A stretch of 64,000 bases of DNA, from positions 7,695,501 to 7,759,500 of the forward strand of contig JAWNZC010000351.1 of the NCBI GenBank assembly GCA_035771165.1. The letters run 5' to 3'. The notes under the pieces are model-generated. The model saw only the letters and a program-made list of their open reading frames with translations. It was not told the origin of the DNA and did no database searches. The translations under genes were made by a program, and so were the position numbers. Origin of the DNA: Paragorgia papillata. Lineage: Eukaryota; Cnidaria; Anthozoa; Scleralcyonacea; Coralliidae. Shown in pieces: positions 1 through 13,212 of the stretch (position 1 is the stretch's first letter; every line of letters starts with the position of its first letter).

Positions 1-425
1 ATGTACTGCGTAAGGAAAATGATGACTATTGCTATCAGAACTACGTATTACATTTTCTGCTGCCGAAATAAGGAATGGGGAAATCCCGAATTATTAGCTT
101 TTTGAAATATTTGTATATAAATTTGCATGTTTTATTATATAGTCATTAGTTGTTATTATATATTATTAGTTGTGATTCAAGTAGCCAATTGTAAATTACC
201 TTAATAAGCGAGATTTATAATTGTATATGTAGAAAAGAAAAAACATTTAATAAAGTTTCCATTATTATTATAATAATAACTTTATTAACACTTAACATAA
301 AATATTATATTTACAGTACATATTCGGATAAAATTAAATCTGTTCGAATTCATCGTTTATACTATTAGTAATGATTAAAAGGCTAAAACTATATAGAGTC
401 AAATAATAAAAAATAAAAACTAGAG
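1..425. other. AT-rich DNA without a gene
   Basis: I see no coding, RNA or clear repeat structure here beyond short TTATTA-type runs. It lies just downstream (in minus orientation) of the decayed retroelement that begins at 426. Confidence 0.4.
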
Positions 426-1690
426 TCAAATAAAAGATAGTCTACTTTCTCCACAGCTAAGTTCTATGTTCGTTTCCAATGCATGTCTTGATGAGGATAC
501 TCTAGTGCCTCTTATGCATGCCACGGCTGATCTAATTAGTGCAAACGAAAGGGAACATCGCATCCATGCCAAGGTAGTGCTGTATTCAGTGTTTCTCTTA
601 GTTGCCAGCAGCTCGGCCATACGTTTGTATGCTGTTGACGTCTCTTTACTGAGCCCGCCAGTGGTGGAAAATATCAAGGGTGTGAAAGAGGCATTCTCAA
701 CTTCCCTAATTCTGTCACCATATTTCCGTTTCTTTGCTTGCTCCTACTTTCTATACAAGGCTTGGATGCTGGTGTTACGGTAGCTAGGTGCGTTGGGGTG
801 AAATACCCTTATATCAAAATATGCACATTGCCGCCGACCCCAGAAACCCCTGGCTTTTATATCAGCTCTGGCATCGTCTCGTTTGTTCGCCGTTCTTGGA
901 AGAATAATCTCTCCACTAAGAGGTTGCAGCTGTGGCTCTTTCGCAACGTCAGTACAGATTTCACTCAGCCAATCTGCTGTTAGGTCACGGATCTCGTTGT
1001 GACGGGCAATAATAAGTCCTCCGTGTGGGCAGGTCATGGCATGGTCAGCTGAGAAGCTTACTCCACAGATACAACACTGCGGTATATTTCTCAGTTGCCA
1101 TCCATATCTTAGGCTAATGGCATCCCGAAATTCGCCTTTATTAAGGCTAAACCCCTGATCTTTTATTGGTAAAGCCGTTAACCATGATATGAGCCTTTTT
1201 CACCAAGAAGATCCATTGCTCGTTGCTTCTGCATGGATAGACTCTCTCTGATTTTTTTAGCCTCGCTTTCAAGTTGTTGATTCTTTTGTTTGCGCAGACT
1301 TGCTTTGATATTCTGTAATTGTGGCTTTTCAAACCATTCAGTCTGGTCTATGATCATCTTCTTCAATGGTTCGCTGATCTTCTCCGATGCAGTGAATTGG
1401 CGATCTGCTTCGAGTACGGGATTTGTAATGTTCAGTCCTCCGTGACGTGTTGGTAGGGAAAGAAGTTTTCTTTCCTCACGAGAACATTGATCCCTACCAG
1501 TCAAGGCTGGAATTAGATTTTCACTTATAGCATCTTCAAGTGGCTGCAGTAAAGTACCAATGTTTTGATTGGTTCGCATTGTATATCTCCATTTCCCTAC
1601 AATGCCATGAGTAAGCAGCATATATGCTGAATGTGGATATATTTCAGCTATTTTAGCAAGCTTTACAATCTCATTAGTCCATTCATCCAC
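426..1690 (-). pseudogene. 5'-truncated reverse-transcriptase-type polyprotein remnant
   Basis: Three minus-strand blocks, at 1690-1178, 1037-744 and 677-426, read in order like the C-terminal part of a retroelement polyprotein. The family is common in cnidarian genomes. Landmarks are LLSLPTRHGGLNITNP in the first block, CPHGGLIIARHNEIRD and ARGFWGRRQCAYFDIRVF in the second, and STTGGLSKETSTAYKRMAEL followed by YSTTLAWMRCSLSFAL in the third. Blocks two and three share a frame and are separated by a single in-frame TAG at 744-746. Between 1178 and 1037 the frame shifts. No reverse transcriptase catalytic core (YxDD) is present upstream, where an (ATT)n run begins, so this is a 5'-truncated dead copy. 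The exact class (non-LTR or DIRS-like) cannot be settled from this fragment. Confidence 0.75.
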
Positions 1691-1738
1691 TTTTTTTTTA
1701 TTTAAACATATATAATCCTAACGTTTACCCAAGAGCGT

Positions 1739-1739
1739 A

Positions 1740-1821
<82 letters not shown>
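1739..1821. repeat. (ATT)n microsatellite
   Basis: About 80 bases of uninterrupted TTA/ATT trinucleotide. It sits directly upstream (minus sense) of the truncated retroelement. Confidence 0.95.
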
Positions 1822-1822
<1 letters not shown>

Positions 1823-2125
1823 CATGAATTTTACATGAATAAAAATATCAGTCCAACGATCCAACGATAAATTGTATTTATTTTCTTTAATTAATAAATC
1901 GAGCCTCAGTTTAGATTAATTTATTGTTCGTGTTAGTGTTGATGAAATAAGTAGAATCACTCAAAGATAATTCCATATTTTCGCACGACCATGCATGTAA
2001 TATAATTATACCCTCGCAATTAATCGTCCAATCAAATCTCTACATTAGCGTCACGTGCCAGGTGCACAATTAAGGTATATTTACTTGTCAATTGCAGGAT
2101 TATTTGTTCGATATAATAAAACACC

Positions 2126-2260
2126 TATTGGATTCATCTTCGCCCGATATGGAAAATATTTAAGTCTCAAATTTTAATATTAGGCTCGACCTTCGGTCTC
2201 GCCCAATATTGAATTTTCGACTTAAATATTTTGCCATATCGGGCTTAGATGAATCCAATA
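2126..2260. repeat. imperfect palindrome, about 45-bp arms
   Basis: The left arm starts TATTGGATTCAT and continues through GCCCGATATGG and AATATTTAAGTC. The right arm is its reverse complement, ending ATGAATCCAATA. The short centre is itself partly self-complementary (GCTCGACCTTCGGTCTCGCC). It is probably a fold-back MITE. Confidence 0.7.
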
Positions 2261-2305
2261 AGTTATAATGTATAAATAAATGTGCGTTTCAGGAAACTCA
2301 CAATA

Positions 2306-2680
2306 GGGACTTTAAGATGCTAGGACGACGACGGCGGTTAAAACGCAAGATAAGTTTTACAATTTAAAGAAGTCACGGTTAACTAACTATTATATTTGGT
2401 ATTTGAAGCTAGTCTCGTGACTTCCAAAACGCCCCAGTATTGCTAAAATGATTGTGGTGTCAGTATTGAAGTCAATCTCAAGCAACAGTTCTCATCTTTT
2501 GGTCGTTGACGTCGTCCTGAAAACGTGAAAATTCTCGAAGTGGCGTTGTATAAAGAACGAGGACGGTGTTGAGATTACTCTTGGGACTAAAAATTATTCA
2601 TTGTCTTTGTTTTGCAAAAATAATTCTTTTGTTTAGAGGACGTCGTCGTTGAGGTTGACGTCCTAGCATCTTAAAGTCCC
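2306..2680. mobile_element. MITE with GGGACTTTAAGATGC terminal repeats
   Basis: The left end GGGACTTTAAGATGCTAGGA and the right end TCCTAGCATCTTAAAGTCCC are perfect inverted repeats. Each is flanked by TA, which fits a TA target-site duplication as in Tc1/mariner-type elements. No open frame is present inside, so it is non-autonomous. Confidence 0.75.
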
Positions 2681-2977
2681 TAAACTAGTTGAAGAATACG
2701 CTAGTGAATACACTCATGTCTACATATTATAGTCTGAGCATGTGCATGAGGTAAAAACATCGTTTTGCTGCAAATGGTGCTCAATCCCCAAGAGATCCAA
2801 GGATCTGCGGTTTAACGTCGTTATTGAAGAGGAGGCAAAAGTCTTTGCAGATGTTAATACTAATTACTAAGACAGCATGAGTATAAGTATTCAGCGTAAT
2901 ACGTAATGGGAAATAACCAATGGCGCAGGGACGAATCTAGCTTATAAATTCGTCAGTGCGTGTAATGTACATACGCA

Positions 2978-3218
2978 TACCGTATTTATTCCAATAGACG
3001 CCTACTATCAAACAACGCCCGTCTCCAATAGACGCCCCTCTACCGCATTCATCTTATTCAAAAAATCATGAGATTGCGTGAACATTTGTGATGTTTTTGT
3101 TTTTTTTAATAATTGAAATATCAAATTTTGAAATAAACGCCTTTCTCTAATAAACGCCTCCCTTTAGAGCTCAATTTTTCAATAAACGCCCAGGGCGTCT
3201 ATTGGAATAAATATGGTA
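2978..3218. mobile_element. MITE with ATTTATTCCAATAGACGCC ends
   Basis: The ends CCGTATTTATTCCAATAGAC and GTCTATTGGAATAAATATGG are inverted and flanked by TA. The interior repeats AATAGACGCC and AATAAACGCC several times. Confidence 0.7.
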
Positions 3219-5290
3219 CAGCCGTAGGCGTACGGGCAATTTTTTCCAGGGGGGGCGTTGAACCATTTGCCCAAAAAAATCTCGCAAGTTGCCCAAATTT
3301 TTACGAAACAACCGAAAACAAACGATGCTTATACGATGCTCTAACATGCTGAAAATCATGTTGCCTAGCACACGACTCAAAACTACTGATTTTATTCTCC
3401 AGTGCGACCTTTCGTTTGTCGATACAACTCATACAAGTTTTAATTTAATAACTTTTAAAAAGATCATTAAGTGCTGTGCATGTTGCGTTTTAGAAACTTT
3501 TAATTTTCAACTCACTAAGCACCAGCATAAGAGGAAGGAAAAAAAATCCTTTGGGATTTGACAATCTGGCACCGTACCGACGCGGCAGAATTGACAACAA
3601 AGCACGCGGTTCAGTAAGGACATGAATGAAATTTCTACAAGACCACTCGGCATTGAAATGAAAAATTTCAAAATTCTGACAAAAATAAAGCTATATAGTG
3701 ACTAACCGACAGTACGGTAATTTATTCCGTTTTAATAGACATAAACAAAGGGGAGTTATGAAAATGCCGACTCGCACTTTGAGTCTCACCTTATTGATTA
3801 TCAATAATATTTATCTTTTGAAAAAATGGAAACTTTTAAAAAACCCTTTGCCCAAATTTCTCTTGCTGCCCAAAAAATCCGGGATGCCCATCCCCCCCAG
3901 CCCATATATACGCCTATGGGTACAGTGTGTGAGCTCTAGAGTGATTGACTCGTCAATTTAAGTCAAACATGGTGGACCATCGACGGACGTATAGGCCTAA
4001 AGTACGTATAGATTTAGTCCCCTACATTGTCTGATCAAGTCTGATCTGGTCAAAAGACAGCGTATATAGAAAACTGAAACTATACGTATTTAAGGCCTAC
4101 ATGTCCGCCATGCTTGGTTTTAATCTTTGCTCGGTCGAGGAAGACAGTAGATACCCCAGTCTTCCCAAGAACCCAAACCGACTACGCGGCCAAGCTCATG
4201 GCGGAAACGAAAGTCCTAGAAACTAGACTAGATAGTAGATATCATTCCAGGTATATGGTCGAAACTTCAATAAGTCATCCTACTTCCAGAAATCAATGGT
4301 AGGGTAAATTATTTGAACGTCATTTATTTCCAACTTCATGCGGGACAAATTTAAAACTCCTATAAAGCTTTGTTTAGCCATAATGCACTACAGGTTTCGC
4401 GAATGGAATTTCGCAGTACTATTAAGCTCATAGTGTGCATTAAATCTGGGATTTCAGAAGAACAATATTTCAAACGTTCATAAATTTCACTAATTTTATT
4501 AATACCCCCCCCCCCCCCCCCCCTTTTCTATTAAGCCAATCTCTGGCGCTTGAATTAAATTCTGCCTCAGAGCATTAATAAAGATTCTCAGAGTCTACAA
4601 TCTTTTTGGTCTGTACCCAGCTCTTCCCTTGTCAACTGTGCCGTTGTTTGTTAAATATAGCCGTTGTCATGTTGTTAACCAACTTCCGACCTGGGATTCT
4701 GGGAATGGACCGAAACTCCTAGCTGTAAGTCTTTCAAAGTATAGATGCGTTGTAAAACTTTTAGACGAAGGCGTTTAGAAGAAACTAACCTTAGTTCTTC
4801 AGGATTATTAAAAAAAAAACGAACACACGAAGCGATAACCATTGTTTCTGCGTCAAAACCGAGGCAAAACAAATCCTCCACTTCTGAACGTCTTAGTAGC
4901 CAATAAGATTGCAGTATTTGCAACAATAAAAGATTTCTACTAATTACAAATAACTTTTAACGCTGTTTTATAAAGGTTCAAGTATATGAATGGTGCGAGT
5001 TGCGACATATATACCGCTTCCAGGCTTACGGCCTTATAAGACTCCACGGAGTAGTCAGACGATTTTATTCTTGGTTTTGAAATTTGCTTTGACAAATTAT
5101 GGCGGGGGAAAATTGACACGCTTCGCCCCCCCCCCCCCCCCCCCCCCCCCAGCTCCGCCATTGGACACATGCTAAGCTAGCACTACACCATGGAATACGA
5201 CAGGTATCGTGTGGAATTGTAAATACTCTACAACGTTTCTACATTCTTCAACGCCAGGTTGATATGGTTCCTTGATGAAGGCATGAATTT
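3219..5290. other. intergenic DNA with two poly-C tracts
   Basis: No gene is supported. Homopolymer C tracts lie at about 4505-4523 and 5126-5150. The short open frames here (for example 4114-4302) have no recognisable motif and no splice context. Confidence 0.45.
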
Positions 5291-5291
5291 A

Positions 5292-5450
5292 AAAAGTTGA
5301 ATCGAAATAAAGTAAGGTTAGGTATACTGCCGAAACAGAGAACGTAGTAGTCTAACGTTTCGAGCGAAGGCCCTTCGTATATCTAACCTTACTAAACTTC
5401 TGTATAGCAGTATATCTAACCTTATTATTGATTCGATTGTTGTTTCAACA
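5292..5450. repeat. inverted repeat, AAGGTTAGGTATACTGC arms
   Basis: TAAGGTTAGGTATACTGC near 5312 is matched by GCAGTATATCTAACCTTA near 5404. The match extends outward through GTTGAATCGA and TTGATTCGATTGTTG. It is a probable short fold-back element. Confidence 0.5.
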
Positions 5451-5796
5451 CTGCCTACGCACTATACGCAGCACGCTACTTTTATTTCGCTATTTAAAAA
5501 CTTGAACCAGATGCCTGATATTGACAAAAAAAATGGTGGTTTGGAATCGAGGTGTGTGTTAAAAATATTTATTGTGTTTAGTGTTTACTTTGACTCACTA
5601 ACTATATAAACGTATCACTTCGTAAAAACTTATCCACATTTCGATCGAAAAACGTGAATGGCTTTCGTAAGTGGAATTCGCGACTAGATCAACTACGATG
5701 AAATTTGTTAATAAAAATATTTACAAAGGGGAAGTTATACAACCTCAGTACACCTACCAAATCTGTCCTTGTAATAAGACAGGGAAACTTTATCCT

Positions 5797-5829
5797 TAAA
5801 CAAGACGCCTGGATCAGGCGTTCACTCGG
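5797..5829. repeat. recurrent hairpin motif, copy 1
   Basis: AACAAGACGCCTG, a short loop, then CAGGCGTT forms a compact hairpin followed by CACT. The same motif recurs at 14636-14668. Confidence 0.4.
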
Positions 5830-7500
5830 GCTACTGGCAAAGTAGAGATCTCCTAGTTGCGCAAAGGCTCTATACCGCGCGAGCAAAGGTGGGAGTGGGC
5901 CGAGGAAGATCAGATGTGGTGCGTGAACATATTTAGGATCAAAGAGTTGTCAGCCACATCACTGCTAAATAAACTACAAAGTCAGTCAGTCAGTTTCAAA
6001 ATCTACCAACAACGTGCAAGAACACCTTGTAACATATTTTTGCTTTTTGTTTGAAAATAAAATGCATGGATATATAGACAACAAAATGTGGGCCAAGTAA
6101 AATAAACCAAAGGCATTGTTTCTGAAACATTATCCTGAAAGGTTTAATAGAAATAGTTAAAAAGCTAGTCTAAGAGAATGCACCCTGCATGTAAAGATGG
6201 CCGTTCACATCCAATATTTCTTAACACAAAATTCCTGTTGATATTAATTTTTGGATTTTTTTTTTTTTTAGTTTTTATATACAGTATAGGTATAATATGA
6301 TCAGCATGCAGTGGTAATCATCTCCATCACATAATAATGGTGTTAATGTAAACTAAATAGCTGAAAGAAAGGGGATGATTGTGTCGATCAAGTTCAACAC
6401 TGCTTCGATAAACAGCAAGCAGACAGGTAGACTAATGGACACAGCTGTTGGTAGGTTATCACTTAGTTCATCATACACAACGGAAATTGAATTAAAGCTA
6501 GCTCTATCGAAGTTATTTAAAGAAAAGAAAAAAATCACTGGCTTTTTCTGTTTGATGGAACTATTTTCCCTGGTGAAAAATAATACCTGGTTTTCACCGT
6601 TATGAAACGTCCTGGGCAACACTTCTTGAGCTGAGTATACGTTTGTGAACCACTTCGAGGTTTTGAAAGTCCAACGCCCTAGTTGGTTATATAAGAAATG
6701 TCTGACAAACTGTCGTCAAAGAGAAAAAGTCAACATTTGCATGATTAGTATGATACGAGTTTGTTTTTGATCCAATGATCGGATTTCACACCCAAGTGAA
6801 CCTACAGGAAAAATTGATTAAAACAAGGTCTGCCTATAGCTATTCCTCCTTATTCATCAACACTGTTTTCTTCAGCCCACCTCGAAAGATAAATGATAAC
6901 CTTATCATTCATCGCATAGTATATGTCTAAATGCCACGTATTTTAATTTAATTTATTAAAAAGTTTATTCTGTTACAAAAATATCTTCATTATAAAAATC
7001 ACATTGCTGTTAGGCCAAACTTTGGCTAATACCATATTTACATAATACCAATTTTTTTGTTAGCAAAATTTCTGCCACGCTCCAATGGAAGCTACAGTTA
7101 ATATACTTCCGCAGATGCTTTGGCGCGAGTTGGCAGCCTGAACGCCGGTCGAGCACTTCCAAATTGCTCTGACTGTCTCCATCGACTGACCGGAGCAATT
7201 TCCTCTCTTCATGACATTTATGTCAAGAAGCTAATGATTTTTGTTTCAACCAATTTCGATAGGCGTGACATAGTCACGAAACTATTGCCCCTAACACTGT
7301 GAACTTGCAAGCTTATCGCTTTCCCACAACGAATGTTCCCGCGATATTGCCGAGATAACTCGTGCCTCGCACCAGGCCAAGATTAACTCGATACGCTATC
7401 GAAGGACCACGGACGCAACGGCCCGTTAACAGAGGACAACGGACGCTAGTCACCAGTGGTCGAAGTGAAGATTGAATGTTTTACAGCATTGTTTCACTGA
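5830..7500. other. gene-free DNA upstream of HAND
   Basis: No exon is supported in this segment. The last few hundred bases before 7522 must contain the HAND 5' UTR and promoter. I see no clear TATA box or initiator and cannot place a transcription start. Confidence 0.4.
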
Positions 7501-7521
7501 GTTATCGAGTTGTTTGCCGAA

Positions 7522-7890
7522 ATGGACAAAACAAAGTCTAAGAAATCGTTGCAAGATGTCCAAAAGCCGCGGTTAAAATCACAGCGTAAAAGTACGTACT
7601 CCAGACGGATGAGCGCAAACCAGAAGGAACGACGCAGGACCCAGAACATAAACACCGCTTTTGCAGAGCTGCGCAGATGCATCCCAAACGTACCCCAAGA
7701 TACAAAGTTGTCCAAAATACGAACACTTCGTTTAGCGACGAGTTATATTGGCTACCTACAAGAAGTACTACTACAGACAGAGCAACGCATAGCCACGAGC
7801 AACACGCCATCTCAGCTGTCCAAGACTCCGACACGGGCGGCTAGTCTCCATTCAAACAGAAACCACAAAGCTGCGATCTTTTCCGTCAAG
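7522..7890 (+). CDS. HAND: HAND-like bHLH transcription factor, exon 1
   Basis: This encodes 123 residues from ATG 7522. An upstream in-frame TTG at 7510 is not a start. Residues about 32-85 are a complete bHLH domain. The basic region contains [20 protein letters not shown], helix 1 leads into [14 protein letters not shown], and helix 2 is [17 protein letters not shown]. This combination, especially the NxKERRRTQxIN basic region and the PADTKLSKI-type loop, is diagnostic of the HAND family. HAND proteins are nuclear E-box-binding factors that dimerise with E proteins and act in mesoderm, muscle or heart development in bilaterians; the role in this lineage is not shown here. The N-terminus is short and basic ([19 protein letters not shown]), unlike the long vertebrate N-terminus. 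Coding ends at a good splice donor (TCAAG|GTGAGA) in phase 0, and translation read into the intron stops at 7926. Confidence 0.93.
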
Positions 7891-9864
7891 GTGAGATACA
7901 TTAAAGAACAATTACATGAACATTAATGTTTACTTTAGTTATGATCATGAGAATAAAACCCACCCTATTAGTGTACAGTATAGTCTGCAACGTGTTTGCG
8001 GTTGACAGTCACAATCGATAACAATGTTGCCGCGTACGCCAATATGGTGTAAATCGTATTTTGTCAACCAGTTTTCCTAATGCGATCAAACAAATGAGAT
8101 ATCGGCATTTATCGCGCACACAGCTCTCGATTTAAAGTCGTGCATTCACTCTATAAAACCCTGCTGGGTAATCAGAATTTTCCAAAGCGCTTGGGTGCCA
8201 TCATTATTCATTAATTGCATTTGCATACCACGAACTATTATCTCGGAATCTTAGCGTAAATTGTTTGTTTAATCAAAGAAAGGAAAGACTACTTACCATA
8301 AAGAACAAAATATCTTTTTGTTCTACGTTCCTTTCAGGTTTGAAACAACAAAAAGCGGGTACAAACACACTTTGTGTTAATTGAGACATTTCACTAACAC
8401 AAAGCGGGTTGGAACAGCAATTAACTGTTAATCACTTTGTGATTCCACTGAAATGTTCTCTTCTTTGTCTTCGATGATGTCTGGACTCTGGAATCTTATG
8501 TACATTATCCCCATATGCACGCACACTGTATACACTCGAAAGACATGAAGAGTTATTTCGTCTTAGTGCATGGATTAGGTTTGTACTTGCCTGTGAACAG
8601 TTTTTTCTCATAGCTAAATAGTCCAATTGCTTCGGCCTGGTAGCTTGCCAATGCATCGGCAGTATAAATGTTGGGAGATTATAAATTGCAAAGGGTTTGT
8701 AATTAAAATTCTACTTAACGACTTCCTTTCCTTAACACGTTCTTTATGACCTTATCCTGAATCCTTAAAAACATGAGTGCGATTACAATCTTCTATTCTC
8801 GCCTGCAAGCTCCGAAAGGAATTCAAAAACAAAACAAAGCGTGGCTTCTGTAGTTGTAGACCTTAGGAGACGAACGTGATGTCTGCATTGTTCAGTACAA
8901 AGTACAAACACAGTCTTATGAGTAAACCGTCGAATGATCAGCAGGCGTAAATGCACTGCGCAAGACTGAACAAGACAAATGTGAAGAGTTTATCCAAGCT
9001 TTCGGTATTTTACTAAATCTAAGAACATCTGAATTTCCAATTGGAATTGAGATGCTCTACTTTTAAACTAACACACATAAAACTCACACAGATTGGAGCT
9101 ACAGACTGGATTTCTAGCAAATGGATAGCTGTATATTTCATACAGTCGTTGCAAGCTTGCTCACGCTCATCAAACCCGTAACAAGTTGTTGGAGTTCAGT
9201 ATAGAACCGCATGCAGCAGGTTCAGGGAAATTAAGTTGTAACAAGCCTCCCACCATGGCGTTTTTCGGGTTTGATGAAAAAACTTGCAACAAGTCTGTGA
9301 CGAGGTGATCGATCATTGCCATCTGCATCGATCTGCAGAGAACATTTTTCTTGGCTCAACTTGAAACTAGCTCCGTTATAAATCGTCAAGTTCGCAGTGC
9401 ACATACTGTATATTTGACATGTTTTGACTATTATTCATATATACATCTATCTATACAGATTGCGAATAATTTTTTTGCAATGTCTTTATGCCCAATTTGA
9501 TTAAAACAAATTTGTGTCGAGTTTGTGATGACAGAATTCACAAATTATTCACAATCAACATGAAAAAGCATAAGTTATAAGACTTCACCAGACTTGTCGG
9601 AGAAACGCAATGTCGCAATTATTCTTCCCAAACCATTTGTCTTTGTCTTGAAGGGCTTGATAGAGGAAGTCTGCAATGCCAATGGGTTGATTAATATATA
9701 TATATATATACTGTACTTGCATGGGGCAAGCTTGCATGTGGTGGCAGAATTCACAAATTATTCGCAATTTTGTTAAATAAAAATAATGTTCAAAACATAT
9801 TGTTTCGAGTTAATGATGTTGCATGATGGACAGTGTTCCTCAGTTCCTGTTTCAGCTCGGTATA

Positions 9865-10735
9865 GTTGCTCCGCTATTAAATCTGAAACGCACTATGATT
9901 TACAGAAAGTTATTGACAAACTTGCTATAACGAGCACGGCCTTCCGTTGCCAGTTGCTGTATAAATCTGAAACGCGCCATGATTTACAGAAATGTCACAG
10001 TTTAACTATGAACAACCACTTACGTGGATAGCATTGTTGCCAGTTGCTGTATTAAATCTGAAACGCACTATGTCTATGATTTATAAGAATGTTAGGCCTG
10101 ATTACTTGTGAAATAAGTACAAGCACAACGACGAACGCAAACGCAGTTAGTACTTCATTGTGAACACATTGTCCTTTCCATGCAAATGCCACATGCATAC
10201 AACAGAGTTAACGCCATTGTGCTTATGCTTATTTCACAAACCATGCAGACCGCGGCTTTACAGCTTAACTATGCAGTAACTTGCTACTGTATAGCCTTAG
10301 TTGTTGCTAGTTGTTCCATTAAATCTGAAACGTGCCATGTATGATTTACAGAAATGTTACCGCGCTTAACCATGAACAACTTGCTATACGTGAATATATA
10401 GCTTTGTTGCTAGTTGCTCTATTAAATCTGAAATTTAGTCGACCGATGTGCATGCATGACCATGTTGCTAGTTGTTCTATTAAATCTGAAACGCGCTATA
10501 ATTTACAATCTAGAGTAATACAATTTAACTATGAACAACTTCAGTTGCTATATGAGCCGCATGGCCTTGTTGCTGTATTAAATTGGAAACGCGCCATAAT
10601 TCATGTCACAGCTTAACTATGTCTATGAACAACTTGCTACGAGCATAACGCCTTGCCTTGCCTTGCCTTGCCATTACTCTTAGACTATCAAATCTGAAGC
10701 CGCGCACCCATAATGATTTACACGCTTGTTACGTA
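9865..10735. repeat. degenerate satellite, ATTAAATCTGAAACGC units
   Basis: At least eight irregular copies of a module run through the segment: TTGCTNTATTAAATCTGAAACGCGCYATGATTTACAGAAATG and TTAACTATGAACAACTTGCTA-type blocks, about 60-140 bp apart. Copies are visible near 9880, 9965, 10055, 10320, 10420, 10475, 10575 and 10690. A short CCTTG pentamer run lies at about 10650-10672. Confidence 0.75.
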
Positions 10736-11121
10736 CGGCTTAACTAGGAATAACTTGCTACGACATCTCAGGACTCTAACAACTACAGGTTTGATGTTAG
10801 TAAGCTTGTAGTTGTAAAATCTTTGAGAACAAAGACATGCGGTATAACTACAACAGTACAACTTGAACATGCACTAGCTTGCTAAAAAGGTGGCGCGAAA
10901 AAACCCTGCACTTACCATTTGACTGAATTTTTACCTGTGCACTTATACCTTATAGACTCAAATGGAAGAGCAAAGATTACGTTTGAATTGAACTTGTTCA
11001 ACGGCATGTTTTTTTCCCTTTTCGTTAAGCGCTTATAATGACTATGAATAGCATATACTGTATAATATATTATATTATAACATTGCGTATAGTTCAGCTT
11101 AGATATGGATCAATGTGACAC

Positions 11122-11215
11122 CCCCTTGCCCACTCCACGCATGTTTGCCCACTCCACCCAAGTTTGCCCACTCCACCCATGTTTGCCCACTCCACCCGAG
11201 TTTGCCCACTCCAGT
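11122..11215. repeat. 20-bp minisatellite, TTGCCCACTCCACCCA
   Basis: About five tandem copies of a unit close to TTTGCCCACTCCACCCADG. It opens reading frames on both strands purely through its periodicity. Confidence 0.9.
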
Positions 11216-12888
11216 GGTAGACCACGTTTTTCTCACCTCTTCACAATAAGAGCCCACAGAGTTGCTTGCGAAGGAGGTTGGAAAGTCCAAAAATTTAATA
11301 TTAATTACAATAGACAGAGTATGTACACATTTCTTCAATATTTTTTAATTATAAAAATGAGAACTACAAGTTAGTATAACTTATCGCTTGACATATGGCA
11401 ATGGTTTTGACAGGATGTACACATAATTTATAATATACAAATATTAAATAATCATGCCTCTTGCTCTAATGCTGTGGCAAAACTGTCAATTCATAAATTT
11501 TCTTTTGTGTGTGTGTTTTTATTTGTTCTATCAGTTTGTCAATGAAAGATTAAAGACTTCAGGCAGAAAATAATCAGCGCCAGCTAATATATATATATAT
11601 CATCGGCGAACTGCCCCTATATAATAGTATATAAATAGTCATTCTTTCAATCAGCCGTATAGAGCTTAATATTTTGGACCAGTTTCAACCCTGTGCCTAA
11701 TATGTAATTTTATATAATCGAGAGTTACGTGGGTATGTAGAGTGCTACGGTATAGACAGTGTTTAGGATAAATCAAAGTGAAAAGGTGGTAAACTGCCGA
11801 GATTGATTTTGATAACGAAATACTGACGTTTAGAACGGGCACATTTTACTCTGATGAAGAACTCCGCTTGGATTTGTCTCTTGTTTCTCTGTTCCGTGTT
11901 TTACACAAAACGCCGCAAATATGTCAAGTATTAATTCGATGATTATATATTATCTTTGACTACAGTGATCAACGAAAATACTGTTTCTTTGTTATCTTAT
12001 GATTCCAATTTGTATATTTTGTTAACCTGCGGAGTGTTACATTTTTACCATGACTATAACCTTCAAGTGTTAAGTACACAACTCTTTTGAAACGATAGTC
12101 AATATAGAATGAAAAGTTTCAGTATCACTTCAAGTTATTTTCGAGTGAAAACTGATTTGAGTTCCATTTTCGTGTGATGTTTATCTGAAGCATTTCCTGT
12201 CCTGGCGCATTCTCATAGCCCAGCAAAAAAGTAGAATGTTTGGAATTGTTGTGATAAGTTTTACACGGCACTTGAGAGTTGAGGATAAGATGCTTACTTA
12301 AATAGTTGCTAAATGTCTAGACACGAGTTTCGAGTAGTTCAATGGAAATATAACTAACATGTATACAAAAGGATTAATAACTCATTTTTGATACTTGAAA
12401 CGTAGATACTATATAGAAACTCGAATACTCTACATGTACAGTACACAACATTTCCGAGGAAAGTTGCGTTCTTGAATCTTGGGCATATGCCCTATTAAGA
12501 GCGACTATCCGGTTTCGTCCAACTCTGATAGCCGTCTACGATACAACAAACATCTACTGTGTACTAAGCCATAAACCAAAATCATAAAATTTATGAACTG
12601 CCGAGATGTTTAGAGAACTGATGTAGCTCTGCATATATAATTTCAGGCCGTATATTAACATAACGACTTTATTATTAGTGTTAATAAACACGTAAGTAGT
12701 TTAGTATAGTGAACTGATAAAAATAAATCGAAGTTGAAATTGATAAGAAAATAAAGAAACATGACTATAGTAATGATTATATTAAAAGTTCAAAATAGAA
12801 GAGAATCAATGATAGAAAAGACGCGCCTTCGATTTAAATCAGTTGGAGTTTAACTTGCAGTCTATATATATGAACTATGTATATATAT

Positions 12889-12959
12889 AAGACAAAGCAT
12901 AAACCGAAAATAAACATCTTGAGTCAAGAGATGTTTATTTTCGGTTTATGCTTTGTCTT
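12889..12959. repeat. near-perfect palindrome, about 31-bp arms
   Basis: The left arm is AAGACAAAGCATAAACCGAA then AATAAACATCT. The right arm is its exact reverse complement. The spacer is only about nine bases (TGAGTCAAG). Confidence 0.9.
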
Positions 12960-13053
12960 GTATTTTTTCAAATTGTCTGCTCACTCTGCTGGATGTGGTT
13001 TTTATGTATATATATATAATGCACAAGGCGGCAGGCGTGATAGTGATCCGCGC

Positions 13054-13212
13054 AAGAAATGGTTCATACTTGGGAAGTTGGAGAGCACTCAAAAATCTAG
13101 AGTTGTTCTCGGCTACGCCTCGACCAACTCTTACGCTTTTTTCGTGCTCTCCCAACTTTCCGCGTGCATCGATAACTCGATGGAGCACGCCAAACCATGA
13201 ACCATTTCTTAA
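13054..13212. repeat. imperfect palindrome with AAGAAATGGTTCAT ends
   Basis: The outer arms AAGAAATGGTTCAT and ATGAACCATTTCTT are perfect. Further in, GAAGTTGGAGAGCAC pairs with GTGCTCTCCCAACTTT. It is probably a fold-back MITE. Confidence 0.75.
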
